DNA of 64,000 bases from an uncultured Spartobacteria bacterium (GCA_938011325.1 CALLUD010000006.1:620001-684000); one strand, 5' to 3'. Numbered from the stretch's first letter, positions 42,423 to 51,570 are shown. The notes: generated by a model not told the origin, from the letters alone. Numbers and translations are program-made.

Positions 42423-43544
42423 ATGAAATTTCGCGCGCAGTTCCTCCTCTTCTCGCTGACCGCCGCTTTCGCAGCAATCGGGCAGGTCGTCCAATCGGAA
42501 AAAGCACAGTTCACCGTCCAGCCTGTCGTCGACGGGCTGGACCATCCGTGGAGCATGATGCGACTGCCCGACGGGCGTTTTCTCATCACGGAACGACCGG
42601 GACGGCTGCGCATCATCGAGAACGGCCAGCTTCTGCCCGAGCCTGTCGCGGGAATCCCGGAGGTCTACGCCAACGGACAGGGCGGCCTCTTCGACATCGA
42701 GCTTCACCCCGACTACGAGAACAACGGCTGGATTTATCTCTGCTACGCCGCACCTCGTGGTGACAAGGGCCTCACGAAGATCATTCGCGGACGCCTGAAG
42801 GACCACGAGTTCGTCGATCAGGAGGTGATTTTCGAGGCGCCGGAACAGGACTACGTGAATGGCGGACTTCATTTCGGCGGCCGGATGCAGTTCGACGGCA
42901 AGGGCTTTCTTTTCTTCTCGATCGGAGATCGCGGCGACGTCACCACGCCCAAGAACAACGCTCAGCAACTCGGCAACGTGAAGGGCAAGATTCACCGCAT
43001 CCATGACGACGGGCGAATCCCGTTCGACAACCCGTTCTACACGAAATCCGGCGCGGCAAAGTCGATCTGGACCTTGGGCAATCGAAACCCGCAGGGGCTC
43101 CGCTTCGATCGCGAAGGCAATCTCTGGGAAGTCGAGCACGGCCCGCGCGGCGGCGATGAGCTGAACCTCATCAAGAAAGGTGCGAACTACGGCTGGCCGA
43201 TCGTGACGTTCGGCATCAACTACAGCGGCACGCCGATCACCGACAAAACGTCCGCACCCGGCATGGAGGATCCGGTCATTCACTGGACACCCTCGATCGC
43301 CGTCGGCGGCATCGACTTCTACTACGGCGACGCCTTCCCGGAGTGGAAGGGAAACCTCTTCGCCACCGCCCTGGCCCACCAGAAACTCGTGCGGCTGGAA
43401 ATCGACTCGAACAAAAAGGTCACCCACCAGGAAATCCTGCTCGAAGGCCAGGGACGCATTCGCGACGTCTACTGCGACGGGGACGACATTTACCTGATCT
43501 ACGACGAGCCGGGCAAAATCGTCCGCCTCGTCCCCGCGAGCTGA
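42423..43544 (+). CDS. PQQ-dependent soluble aldose sugar dehydrogenase-like
   Basis: 373 residues from ATG 42423 (MKFRAQFLLFSLTAAFAAIG), a Sec signal peptide. The six-bladed propeller of the GSDH/YliI family follows: LDHPWSMMRLPDGRFLITER, NGQGGLFDIELHPDYENNG, GGRMQFDGKGFLFFSIGDRG, IWTLGNRNPQGLRFD and EVEHGPRGGDELN. These carry the His and Arg residues that position PQQ and the catalytic base. It oxidises aldoses at C1 in the periplasm. PQQ can be supplied by pqqABCDE 1.2 kb away. The 204 bases before it are gene-free and should hold the divergent promoters with the cytochrome gene. Confidence 0.9.
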   Translation: MKFRAQFLLFSLTAAFAAIGQVVQSEKAQFTVQPVVDGLDHPWSMMRLPDGRFLITERPGRLRIIENGQLLPEPVAGIPEVYANGQGGLFDIELHPDYENNGWIYLCYAAPRGDKGLTKIIRGRLKDHEFVDQEVIFEAPEQDYVNGGLHFGGRMQFDGKGFLFFSIGDRGDVTTPKNNAQQLGNVKGKIHRIHDDGRIPFDNPFYTKSGAAKSIWTLGNRNPQGLRFDREGNLWEVEHGPRGGDELNLIKKGANYGWPIVTFGINYSGTPITDKTSAPGMEDPVIHWTPSIAVGGIDFYYGDAFPEWKGNLFATALAHQKLVRLEIDSNKKVTHQEILLEGQGRIRDVYCDGDDIYLIYDEPGKIVRLVPAS

Positions 43545-43576
43545 AACTCCTCACAAAACTCCAACACCGCCTCGAA

Positions 43577-44059
43577 ATGATCCAGCTCCACCCCCGCAAG
43601 ACCCTTCCGCATCTCGTTTCACTTCTCGTTCTGGCTCTCCTGGCCGCCATCATCTTCGTTCGCCCGGTCGCGGCCGAGCCGTCCGAAACCGATGAGAAGG
43701 CGGCCGCCGTCGCCGCCATGGAAAAATGGATGAAGCTGATCGACGAGGGCAACTATGCCCAAAGCTGGAAGGAAGCCTCGGCCGCCTTTCAGAAAGCGCT
43801 CACCGAAGAGCAATGGGCTGCCGCATCCAGAGCGGTCCGTGAACCGCTCGGCACATGCAAGGACCGCACCCTGGCGTCGGTTCTGATTCAAAACGAAATC
43901 CCCGCGCCGGGCGGCGAAATGCTGAAAGGCACCTTCGCCATCGCGCAGTTCAAGAGTTCCTTCGAAAATCTCTTCCAGGCCGTGGAGACGGTGACCTTCG
44001 AGCGCGAGAAGGACGGCGAATGGCGCGCATCGGGTTACTTCATCAAACCCGAGGTGTGA
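43577..44059 (+). CDS. DUF4019 secreted protein
   Basis: 160 residues from ATG 43577. Hydrophobic residues 12-30 (LVSLLVLALLAAIIFVRPVA) end in a signal-peptidase-like AEP site. The mature domain has the DUF4019 pattern MEKWMKLIDEGNYAQSWKEA, then EEQWAAASRAVREPLG and a final GEWRASGYFIKPE strand. DUF4019 is an NTF2-like fold of unknown function. It lies 32 bases after the sugar dehydrogenase, so co-transcription is possible. Confidence 0.8.
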   Translation: MIQLHPRKTLPHLVSLLVLALLAAIIFVRPVAAEPSETDEKAAAVAAMEKWMKLIDEGNYAQSWKEASAAFQKALTEEQWAAASRAVREPLGTCKDRTLASVLIQNEIPAPGGEMLKGTFAIAQFKSSFENLFQAVETVTFEREKDGEWRASGYFIKPEV

Positions 44060-44160
44060 ATTGACCGCCGCCGGCTGCCGGGGCGGATTCCGATTGCTTT
44101 GTGGCCCTTTCGTCACAATGTAATCGGTGGTTTTTGGGAACCAATGGAGGGATTTCGGCC

Positions 44161-44700
44161 ATGATCATCAAACAACCGCCGTTTACGGACTCGCTGTTGC
44201 GGACTCTCAGCGCCCTTGTGCCCCAGATGCGCATCGAGCTGGCCTCCAGCATCCTGATCCGCGGCAACACGGCGAAGGGCCGCTACGAGATCCGACTTTG
44301 GGATGAAGGCCGGGAGCTGCGCACCTCCTTTGTCGGGCGCGGGCGCAATCCGCTCAAACAGCGCAAGATTCTGCTCCGCACTCCGCTGGGCGGAGAAGAA
44401 ACCCTGCAGGCCCATGCCGTCGCGATCCGTGAAAACGAGCGGGAACTCCCGTGGATCGAGCGCGAGCGGGATCCCGTGCTCGGCGACGACATTGTAAACG
44501 TGAAACCGTTCGGCGACGACCCGAACGGCCCGGTCGTCGTGGTGCGCACCAGCTCGCGGACCGGCTTTATTTCACTGACCGTCGAGCACGCCCGCGAGAT
44601 GAGCCCGGCCGAAGCCCGGCTCGTCGCGAAAGCCCTGGAGAAGGCGGCGATCATCGCCGCGGCGAAAGACTCGCCCGCTCCCGCTGCGGAGGCCGTCTGA
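44161..44700 (+). CDS. Conserved-looking cytosolic protein, function unknown
   Basis: 179 residues from ATG 44161, chosen because a GGAGGG ribosome site lies about ten bases upstream; a GTG at 44101 would skip it. No signal or membrane span. The chain is beta-rich and charged (GRYEIRLWDEGRELRTSFVG, NPLKQRKILLRTPLGGEETL), with a helical C-terminus (SPAEARLVAKALEKAAIIAA). No family recognised. It is convergent with the GDP-fucose synthase gene, whose stop starts one base later. Confidence 0.6.
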   Translation: MIIKQPPFTDSLLRTLSALVPQMRIELASSILIRGNTAKGRYEIRLWDEGRELRTSFVGRGRNPLKQRKILLRTPLGGEETLQAHAVAIRENERELPWIERERDPVLGDDIVNVKPFGDDPNGPVVVVRTSSRTGFISLTVEHAREMSPAEARLVAKALEKAAIIAAAKDSPAPAAEAV

Positions 44701-44701
44701 G

Positions 44702-45637
44702 CTAGTTTTTCTCGACGTTCTCGAGGAACCACCGGTAGGCCCCGGCAATGCCCTCGCGAAGCGGGATCTTCGGCCTCCAGCCCATGCCGAAGAGTTTCGA
44801 CATCTCGAGAAGCTTGCGCGGAGTGCCATCCGGCTTCGTGGTGTCAAACTCGAGTGAGCCGTTGTAGCCGATCACGTCGCACACCATCTCGGCCAGCTCG
44901 CGAATCGTCACGTCCTCGCCACAACCGATGTTCACGATCGAGGGGTCGTTGTAGTTTTCGAGCAGGAAATAACAGGCGTCGGCGAGGTCATCGACGTGGA
45001 GAAATTCGCGACGCGGCGTGCCGGTGCCCCAGATCGGCACCGTGGGCGCACCCGTTTTTTTCGCGACATGAACCTTGCGGATCAACGCGGGGAGGACGTG
45101 CGAGGTGTGCAGGTCGAAATTGTCGTTGGGGCCGTAGAGATTCGTCGGCATGCCGCTGATGAAATTGCGGCCATACTCCTTCGCGTAAGCCTGGCAGAGC
45201 TTGATGCCGGCAATCTTCGCGAGCGCGTAGGCGTCGTTTGTCGGCTCGAGCGGACCGGTCAGCAGCGCGTCCTCCGGAATCGGTTGCGGGGCAAACTTCG
45301 GGTAAATGCACGAGCTGCCGAGAAAGAGCAGTTTGCGCACGTCGAACTCGTGCGCGCAGGAAATCACGTTGTTCTGGATCTGCAGGTTCTCGAGCAAAAA
45401 TTCCGCCGGCTTCTCGTTGTTTGCAACAATGCCGCCGACCCGCGCCGCCGCCACGACGACGACGGCAGGACGATTCTCCTCGTAAAATTTCCGGACGGCC
45501 ACCGGATCGCGCAGGTCCAGCTCACTCCGCGTGCGGGTGAGGATGTTCGAAAAACCCTCGGCCTGCAGCTTGCGAACGACCGCACTGCCGACCATGCCCC
45601 GATGCCCTGCAACGTAAATTGCCTCGTTTTTGTCCAT
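44702..45637 (-). CDS. fcl: GDP-L-fucose synthase
   Basis: 311 residues from ATG 45637 (MDKNEAIYVAGHRGMVGSAV). A Rossmann fold with GHRGMVG, the catalytic Ser in FLGSSCIYPKFAPQPI and YxxxK in NDAYALAKIAG identify this short-chain epimerase/reductase. ISGMPTNLYGPNDNFD and the HVDDLADACYFLL region are also typical. It turns GDP-4-keto-6-deoxymannose into GDP-L-fucose for surface glycans. The GDP-mannose dehydratase that normally precedes it is not in the window. Confidence 0.95.
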   Translation of the reverse strand: MDKNEAIYVAGHRGMVGSAVVRKLQAEGFSNILTRTRSELDLRDPVAVRKFYEENRPAVVVVAAARVGGIVANNEKPAEFLLENLQIQNNVISCAHEFDVRKLLFLGSSCIYPKFAPQPIPEDALLTGPLEPTNDAYALAKIAGIKLCQAYAKEYGRNFISGMPTNLYGPNDNFDLHTSHVLPALIRKVHVAKKTGAPTVPIWGTGTPRREFLHVDDLADACYFLLENYNDPSIVNIGCGEDVTIRELAEMVCDVIGYNGSLEFDTTKPDGTPRKLLEMSKLFGMGWRPKIPLREGIAGAYRWFLENVEKN

Positions 45638-45671
45638 TTGCGGCCCGTATGCTGCTACGCCGTTGGCGATC

Positions 45672-46538
45672 GTGAAAGAAAAACGAATCGGGGTCCTCAA
45701 GACCTACAAGCTCTTCATCGGCGGCGCATTTCCCCGGAGCGAAAGCGGTCGCGTCCGGCAGGCCCTTGCCGCCGACGGCAAAACGCCGCTTGGCAACTTC
45801 GCCCACGCCTCACGCAAGGACTTTCGCGACGCCGTCGTCAAAGCCCGCGCTGCGCAGCCGAAATGGGCCGCGGCAAGCGCCTACCTGCGCGGACAAATCC
45901 TCTACCGGGCCGCGGAGATTCTCGAATCCCGCCGCGCGGATCTGGAAGGCGAGATCAAACGCGCCACCGGAAAAAGCGCGGTCGCGGAGGTCTCGGCCAC
46001 CATCGATCTGCTCGTGCATTACTCCGGCTGGACCGATAAATACAGCCAGCTCTTCTCGACGGTGAATCCCGTTGCTTCGCCGCATTTCAATTTTACGTTC
46101 CCCGAGCCGACCGGTGTCGTCGGCATCATTTGCCCCGACACCCCGCCGCTTGTCGCCCTCATCGGCCTGCTTGCTCCGGTCATCCTTTCGGGAAATTCCG
46201 CAGTCGTGCTGGCGTCGGAGCGGTTTCCGCTGCCGGCGATCGCGCTGGCGGAGGTTCTTGCCACGAGCGACGTGCCGGGAGGCGTGGTCAATATTTTGAC
46301 CGGCGTGCGGTCGGAACTCGCGCCGCAATTTGCCGACCACATGGACGTCAATGCCCTCGTCGACGGCACCGATGACGCAGGGATCGCAAAAACGCTGCAG
46401 GCCGGCTCCGCAGTCAACTTGAAGCGCTACGCCAGGCACTTCCTGAGCCCGCGGCAATGGCTGGTCGCCGAGGGAAATCCCTACTGGATCCTCGACACGG
46501 TCGAGCAAAAGACGGCGTGGCACCCAATGGGGGTGTGA
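45672..46538 (+). CDS. Short aldehyde-dehydrogenase-family protein lacking the catalytic domain
   Basis: 288 residues from GTG 45672, against ~480-500 for full enzymes. It has the ALDH N-terminus TYKLFIGGAFPRSESGR, the coenzyme domain with PEPTGVVGIICPDTPPLVAL, and DVPGGVVNILTG. The GQxC catalytic cysteine segment and the conserved EE/FGP motifs are missing, and the stop at 46538 is followed directly by deoB. Short ALDH partners of this kind occur beside full ALDH genes in nucleoside-catabolic clusters of other bacteria. A full ALDH is not present here. It may be a structural subunit or a relic. Confidence 0.75.
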   Translation: MKEKRIGVLKTYKLFIGGAFPRSESGRVRQALAADGKTPLGNFAHASRKDFRDAVVKARAAQPKWAAASAYLRGQILYRAAEILESRRADLEGEIKRATGKSAVAEVSATIDLLVHYSGWTDKYSQLFSTVNPVASPHFNFTFPEPTGVVGIICPDTPPLVALIGLLAPVILSGNSAVVLASERFPLPAIALAEVLATSDVPGGVVNILTGVRSELAPQFADHMDVNALVDGTDDAGIAKTLQAGSAVNLKRYARHFLSPRQWLVAEGNPYWILDTVEQKTAWHPMGV

Positions 46539-46539
46539 C

Positions 46540-47679
46540 GTGGCCCGCGCGCTGTTGCTCGTCCTCGACAGCGTCGGCTGCGGGCATGCTCCCGACGCCG
46601 CCCGCTACGGCGACGAAGGCGCGAACACCCTCGGCCACATTCTCGAAGCCCGACCGCACACACGCCTCCCTCACCTCAAGTCACTCGGACTCTACCAGGC
46701 GCTCGCGATGGCACGCGGCGAGGAGCCGTGTTCATCGCCGCGGAAGGGTGCCGTCGGCGTGCTGACCGAACAATCCGCCGGCAAGGACACCACCACGGGG
46801 CATTGGGAAATCGCGGGCGTCATCACCGAGGAGCCGTTTGCGACCTTTGAAAGGTTTCCAGCCCGGTTGCTGGAGCCGATCGAGCATGAGGCCGGCGTGC
46901 AATTTCTCGGAAACTACGCCGCCAGCGGCACGGCCATCCTTCACGATCTCGGCGCCGAGCACCTCGCGACGGGGCACCCGATCCTCTACACTTCGGCGGA
47001 CTCCGTTCTTCAAATCGCCGCGCACGAAGATGTCATCCCGCTCGAGCGGCTTTACGAAATCTGCCGGATCGCCCGGCGCCATGCCAACGCGTGGCGAATC
47101 GGACGCGTGATCGCCCGGCCCTTCATCGGCGAAGCAGGCAACTTTCGACGCACTGCCCACCGTCACGATTTCTCGATGATGCCGCCGCGCACCGTGCTCA
47201 ATGCTCTTGATGAGTCCGGCATTCCGGTCACCGGCATCGGCAAGATTTCGGACATCTTCGGGGGCAGCGGCATTCACGAGTCCTTCCCCACCGGCTCAAA
47301 CGCGGAAGGAATGGAAGTGATCGACCGCTTGTGGAGCGCGCACAAGGAGGGCCTGATCTTCGCGAACCTCGTCGACTTCGACATGCACTTCGGACATCGC
47401 CGCGACGTGGAAGGCTATGCTCTCGCGTTGGAGGAGTTCGACCGGTGGCTCGGCGGCTTTCTGCCGCGAATCCAGCCGGGGGACCTCGTGATGATCACCG
47501 CCGACCACGGCAACGACCCGACCTGGCCGGGAACCGATCATACGCGGGAGCGCGTCCCGATTTTCCTGCCAAACGGCGCCGGCTGCCTCGGCATCCGCGA
47601 CACCTACGCCGACATCGCGGCAACGCTCACCAGCTTTTTCGGAATCGGCACGTGGGCACACGGTCGCCCGCTGCAGTAA
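46540..47679 (+). CDS. deoB: Phosphopentomutase
   Basis: 379 residues from GTG 46540, one base after the ALDH-like stop. Alkaline-phosphatase-superfamily metal and phosphorylation motifs are present: LLLVLDSVGCGHAPDAARYG, AGKDTTTGHWEIAGV (with the phosphorylated Thr), NLVDFDMHFGHRRDVEGY, and TADHGNDPTWPGTDHTRE. It interconverts ribose-1-/deoxyribose-1-phosphate and the 5-phosphates in nucleoside salvage. Other deo genes are absent nearby. Confidence 0.95.
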   Translation: MARALLLVLDSVGCGHAPDAARYGDEGANTLGHILEARPHTRLPHLKSLGLYQALAMARGEEPCSSPRKGAVGVLTEQSAGKDTTTGHWEIAGVITEEPFATFERFPARLLEPIEHEAGVQFLGNYAASGTAILHDLGAEHLATGHPILYTSADSVLQIAAHEDVIPLERLYEICRIARRHANAWRIGRVIARPFIGEAGNFRRTAHRHDFSMMPPRTVLNALDESGIPVTGIGKISDIFGGSGIHESFPTGSNAEGMEVIDRLWSAHKEGLIFANLVDFDMHFGHRRDVEGYALALEEFDRWLGGFLPRIQPGDLVMITADHGNDPTWPGTDHTRERVPIFLPNGAGCLGIRDTYADIAATLTSFFGIGTWAHGRPLQ

Positions 47680-47820
47680 AGGCACGAAGACCGTAACATG
47701 CGGGCCACTTTCTGCTCCCCGTCATCGCGTTCTTTTCCTATCTCTCATCGAGACCAGAATCCTCCGCTGGTTGATCGCCGTGTTGTTTCCCTTCAGTTCC
47801 AAACGCAAATCGTAATCCCC

Positions 47821-48690
47821 ATGTTCGTTCGCTGGTTCGCCGCAATGGCACTCCTCCTTCCGGCCACCCTTCCTGCCGGGGAAACGTTTCCTCTCTGGCC
47901 GCAACAGGCACCCGGCGCACTGGGAAGCCGCGACGAGGACATACCCACGGTCACGGCATTTCCGGCCAGCGATCCGACCGGGGCCGCCGTGATCATCTGC
48001 CCGGGCGGAGGCTACGAACACCTGCAAATGGAAAAGGAGGGCAACCGGATCGCCCATTGGTTGAACGGGCACGGCATCACCGCGTTCATCTTGAAATACC
48101 GGCTTGGTTCGAACGGCTATCGCCATCCCGCAATGCTCAACGACGTCGCGCGTGCCGTGCGCACGGTGCGCGCGAAGGCGGCGGATTGGCGCGTCGATCC
48201 GAATCGAATCGCGGTAATGGGTTTCTCCGCCGGTGGGCACCTCGCGTCGACGATCATCACGCATTTCGACGACGGAAATCCGGATTCAGACGATCCCGTT
48301 GAGCGCGTGAGCAGCCGGCCTGATCTCGGCATCCTTTGTTATCCGGTGATCACGATGAAGGTTGCGACGCACGGCGGTTCGAAGCGCAATCTGCTCGGAG
48401 AAAACCCCGCCGAAGAGCTGGTCGAGCTTTTGTCGAACGAGGAACAGGTCAGGGAGAACACTCCGCCGACGTTCATCTGGCACACCGCCAACGACGACAT
48501 CGTTCCGGTCGAGAATGCCCTGCTCTTCGCGCAGGCGCTCGCCGCGAAAAGGATCCCGTTCGCCTTGCACGTATTCGAGTGCGGTCCGCATGGAATGGGC
48601 CTCGGAGAGAATCCCCACGAAGCCGGCCGAAGTCATCCCTGGGCCGACGCCCTGCTTCACTGGCTCAAAGAACACAACTACGCGAAATGA
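47821..48690 (+). CDS. Secreted alpha/beta hydrolase, acetyl-esterase-like
   Basis: 289 residues from ATG 47821 (MFVRWFAAMALLLPATLPAG), with a Sec signal. Motifs of the acetyl xylan esterase/BD-FAE-like group are present: AAVIICPGGGYEHLQMEKEG (oxyanion GGG), IAVMGFSAGGHLAS (nucleophile GxSxG), WHTANDDIVPVEN (acid) and CGPHGMGL (His). The triad is complete. It probably removes acyl groups from plant polysaccharides outside the cytosol. The stop overlaps the tag start (ATGA). The 141 bases before it show no feature. Confidence 0.85.
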   Translation: MFVRWFAAMALLLPATLPAGETFPLWPQQAPGALGSRDEDIPTVTAFPASDPTGAAVIICPGGGYEHLQMEKEGNRIAHWLNGHGITAFILKYRLGSNGYRHPAMLNDVARAVRTVRAKAADWRVDPNRIAVMGFSAGGHLASTIITHFDDGNPDSDDPVERVSSRPDLGILCYPVITMKVATHGGSKRNLLGENPAEELVELLSNEEQVRENTPPTFIWHTANDDIVPVENALLFAQALAAKRIPFALHVFECGPHGMGLGENPHEAGRSHPWADALLHWLKEHNYAK

Positions 48691-49259
48691 AGATGACCCG
48701 CTGTCCCTGGTGCCCGGACGATGATCCGGAATACGTGCGCTACCACGACGAAGAATGGGGCGTGCCGTCCCACGACGACCGGCATTTGTTCGAGATGTTG
48801 ATTCTGGAAGGCGCGCAGGCCGGCTTGAGCTGGCGCACGATCCTCCGCAAGCGCGAGCACTACCGGAAGGTCTTTCACAACTTCGACATTCGAAAAATCG
48901 CGCGGATGAAGGACCCGGATGTCGAACGCCTCATGCAGGATCCCGGCATCGTGCGCAACCGCGCAAAGATCGAGTCGACGCTGCTCAATGCCCGCGCCGC
49001 GCTCGACCTTATTGCGGAGGAAGGCTCCCTCGATCAATTCCTGTGGCAGTTCGTCGGCCATCGCACGCGCCAGAATCGCTTCCGCTCCATGTCCGAGGTC
49101 CCTGCAAAGACCGCCGAGTCCGACGCGATGTCGCGAGCGCTGAAAAAATGCGGATTCAAGTTCGTCGGGACAACGATCTGCTACGCATTCATGCAGGCCG
49201 TCGGAATGGTGAACGACCACCTCGTCACCTGCCCGCGCTGGAAAGCGCTCGCGGATTAG
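48687..49259 (+). CDS. tag: DNA-3-methyladenine glycosylase I
   Basis: 190 residues from ATG 48687. The family start MTRCPWCP and YVRYHDEEWGVPSHDD carry the first zinc ligands, with ILEGAQAGLSWRTILRKREH and a C-terminal TTICYAFMQAVGMVNDHLV containing the other ligands. It excises 3-methyladenine from alkylated DNA. It is translationally coupled (ATGA) to an esterase gene, a combination with no evident functional link. Confidence 0.95.
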   Translation: MKMTRCPWCPDDDPEYVRYHDEEWGVPSHDDRHLFEMLILEGAQAGLSWRTILRKREHYRKVFHNFDIRKIARMKDPDVERLMQDPGIVRNRAKIESTLLNARAALDLIAEEGSLDQFLWQFVGHRTRQNRFRSMSEVPAKTAESDAMSRALKKCGFKFVGTTICYAFMQAVGMVNDHLVTCPRWKALAD

Positions 49260-49305
49260 CCTGGATGTTTCCCGCTGCCTTGGAGCACCCCTTACCCCCA
49301 ATCTC

Positions 49306-51243
49306 ATGCGTATCCTCCCCTGCCTTCTGGCCATTGCCATGCTTCCCGTTCACGCCGCGGAACCCGTAAAACTCGAGTCTCCCGACCAGCGCTGGAGCGC
49401 CACAATCGCCACCGACCCGCAGCTTGAGATCACGCTGAACGACGCAGCGGGCAATCTGCTGATCAACCAGACCATCGGCATGAAGCTGGAGTCGGGCTCC
49501 ATCCCGGCCGAACCATTCGCCGAAGCCACGACCCGGGCTGTTCGCGAGACGATCACCGCGCCGGTCCGCCAGAAAGCGGCGAAACTCGACGATCACTTCA
49601 ACGAGGCCACGTTGAAATTCGAGGACGGCACACAGCTCATCGTGCGCCTCTACAATGAAGGGCTCGCGTATCGCTTCGCCACGGACATTGACCATGACAT
49701 TACCGTGCTCTCGGAGGAGCGCGTGTGCCGGTTCGCTGGCGATCCCACCGTGTTCTTCAGCGCGGAAGAGGACTTCTATTCGCACAACGAAGTCACCTAC
49801 GAGGTCGGGAAACTCTCCCAATTCGCCAAAGGCCGGCTCGCGTCGCTGCCCCTCACGATCAAGCTGGCGGACGACTGTGGCATTCTCGTGCTCTCGGAAT
49901 CCGCGTTGGAGAGCTATCCGGGTGAGTGGATGCGTGTGGGCGGGAATTCTCTCGATGGCACCAATCCCGGCTATCCCGCTCGCATCGAGCACCTCAGCGA
50001 CCGGGACGCCAAACCGGTGGAGCGCGAAGATTTCATTGCAAAAACCTCTGGCAAGAGGGCCTTCCCATGGCGCACGGTCGCGGCGGCGAAATCCGACGCG
50101 GAGCTCCTCACGAATATGCTCAACTTCGTCGTCGCCGATCCTCCCCGTATCAGCGACACAACATGGATCAAACCCGGAAAGGTCGCATGGGACTGGTGGC
50201 ACGACTGGACGTGGAATGGCGAAAAGCTCCCGATCAACAACGACACCTACAAACGCTACATCGACTTCGCATCGAAGCATGGCATCCCCTACGTCATCCT
50301 CGACGAAGGCTGGTATGAACTCGGCGATCTGACGAAACAGCGCCCGGGCATCGACGTCCCGGCGCTGGTCGAGTATGGCCGGGAAAGGAACGTTGGCATC
50401 ATTCTCTGGGCGACCTCCGCCACGCTCGAGCAGCAGTTCGACGAAGTGATGCCGCTATTCGAGAAATGGGGCATCGCCGGCCTGAAGGTCGACTTTTTCC
50501 AGCGGGACGATCAGCCGGAGATCGAACTCTACTGGAAGATCGCGAAGGATGCCGCCGATCGAAAGCTGCTGCTCGACTTTCACGGAGCGCACAAACCCGC
50601 CGGCCTGCAGCGCACGTATCCAAACGTGCTCACGTTCGAGGGAATCAAGGGCCTGGAGCAGAGCAAGTGGTCCCCATTCATCACGCCGACGCATGATGTG
50701 CTGCTGCCTTACACGCGATTCGTGGCAGGGCCGGCCGACTACACGCCGGGAGCAATGACCAACGTGCAACCGGCGAAATTCAAGGGAAACAACTCCGCGC
50801 CGATGAGCCAGGGCACCCGTTGTCACGAACTCGCCAAATATGTCGTCTTCGACTCGCCGCTCCAGATGCTCTGCGACGCGCCACCACACTACGAGGCGGA
50901 TCCGGAAGCGCTGGAGTTCCTGAAAGCCGTTCCCGCCACCTGGGATGAGACCCACGCACTGGGTGGTTTGATCGGAGAATTCGCCGCGCTGGCCCGGCGA
51001 AGTGGCGACGCCTGGTTTCTCGGCGCGATGACCAACGAAGAGGGCCGCGAACTGGAACTGGACCTCTCGCTGCTCGGCGAAGGCGGTTACGAACTCACGA
51101 TTTGGCAGGACGGCGACAATGCCGACGTGGACGCCGAGAGCTTCGAGCGAAAAGCCCTCACCGTGAAAGGCGGGGAAAAACTGCCGATCAAGCTCGCTCC
51201 CTCAGGCGGCTGGGTCGCCATCGCGACGCCGATTCGGGAATGA
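49306..51243 (+). CDS. Glycoside hydrolase family 97 (alpha-galactosidase/alpha-glucosidase)
   Basis: 645 residues with an N-terminal Sec signal (MRILPCLLAIAMLPVHA). The N-terminal beta-supersandwich (about 20-275) precedes the barrel: KPGKVAWDWWHDWTWNGEKL, HGIPYVILDEGWYELGDLTK, WGIAGLKVDFFQRDDQPEIE and DFHGAHKPAGLQRTYPNVLT. The Asp in KVDFF corresponds to the nucleophile reported for retaining GH97 enzymes, arguing for a retaining alpha-galactosidase-type member; this alignment is from memory. It would act on plant galactosides or glucans in the periplasm. Confidence 0.9.
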   Translation: MRILPCLLAIAMLPVHAAEPVKLESPDQRWSATIATDPQLEITLNDAAGNLLINQTIGMKLESGSIPAEPFAEATTRAVRETITAPVRQKAAKLDDHFNEATLKFEDGTQLIVRLYNEGLAYRFATDIDHDITVLSEERVCRFAGDPTVFFSAEEDFYSHNEVTYEVGKLSQFAKGRLASLPLTIKLADDCGILVLSESALESYPGEWMRVGGNSLDGTNPGYPARIEHLSDRDAKPVEREDFIAKTSGKRAFPWRTVAAAKSDAELLTNMLNFVVADPPRISDTTWIKPGKVAWDWWHDWTWNGEKLPINNDTYKRYIDFASKHGIPYVILDEGWYELGDLTKQRPGIDVPALVEYGRERNVGIILWATSATLEQQFDEVMPLFEKWGIAGLKVDFFQRDDQPEIELYWKIAKDAADRKLLLDFHGAHKPAGLQRTYPNVLTFEGIKGLEQSKWSPFITPTHDVLLPYTRFVAGPADYTPGAMTNVQPAKFKGNNSAPMSQGTRCHELAKYVVFDSPLQMLCDAPPHYEADPEALEFLKAVPATWDETHALGGLIGEFAALARRSGDAWFLGAMTNEEGRELELDLSLLGEGGYELTIWQDGDNADVDAESFERKALTVKGGEKLPIKLAPSGGWVAIATPIRE

Positions 51244-51284
51244 GCTGGTGACTGCCGTGCGTCAATCGCCGGGAGTCGTGACGC

Positions 51285-51527
51285 TTAGAGGTCCCGCGGG
51301 AGGATTGCCTCGAAAACCGTCGCCCCACCGCGTCCGATTCCGTGACGCGGCTCGAGATCGAGCTCCCGGTAGGCCCGCTCCAACGCTTCGGGATCGTTGC
51401 GAAGTTCCGGAAAGATGTGGACCAGCCGCTTCTTCACGTAGTATTTCGCCGCGCGACGGTCGATCGGGTGAATCGGTGGTTCCCCGATGAGCTTGCGCTT
51501 GAAAAATTCAATGATGCCGGAAGCCAT
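51285..51527 (-). CDS. Small conserved-looking protein of unknown function
   Basis: 80 residues from ATG 51527: MASGIIEFFKRKLIGEPPIH, then a basic helix RRAAKYYVKKRLVHIFPELR and an acidic helix DPEALERAYRELDLEP, ending FEAILPRDL. No signal or membrane span. It is well-ordered and not low-complexity, so probably real. It lies 43 bases downstream of the polysaccharide deacetylase on the same strand. Confidence 0.6.
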   Translation of the reverse strand: MASGIIEFFKRKLIGEPPIHPIDRRAAKYYVKKRLVHIFPELRNDPEALERAYRELDLEPRHGIGRGGATVFEAILPRDL

Positions 51528-51570
51528 TGCCGCGAAGGTCGTCGCAAATGTGCTGAAAGAAAAGCGAGAA

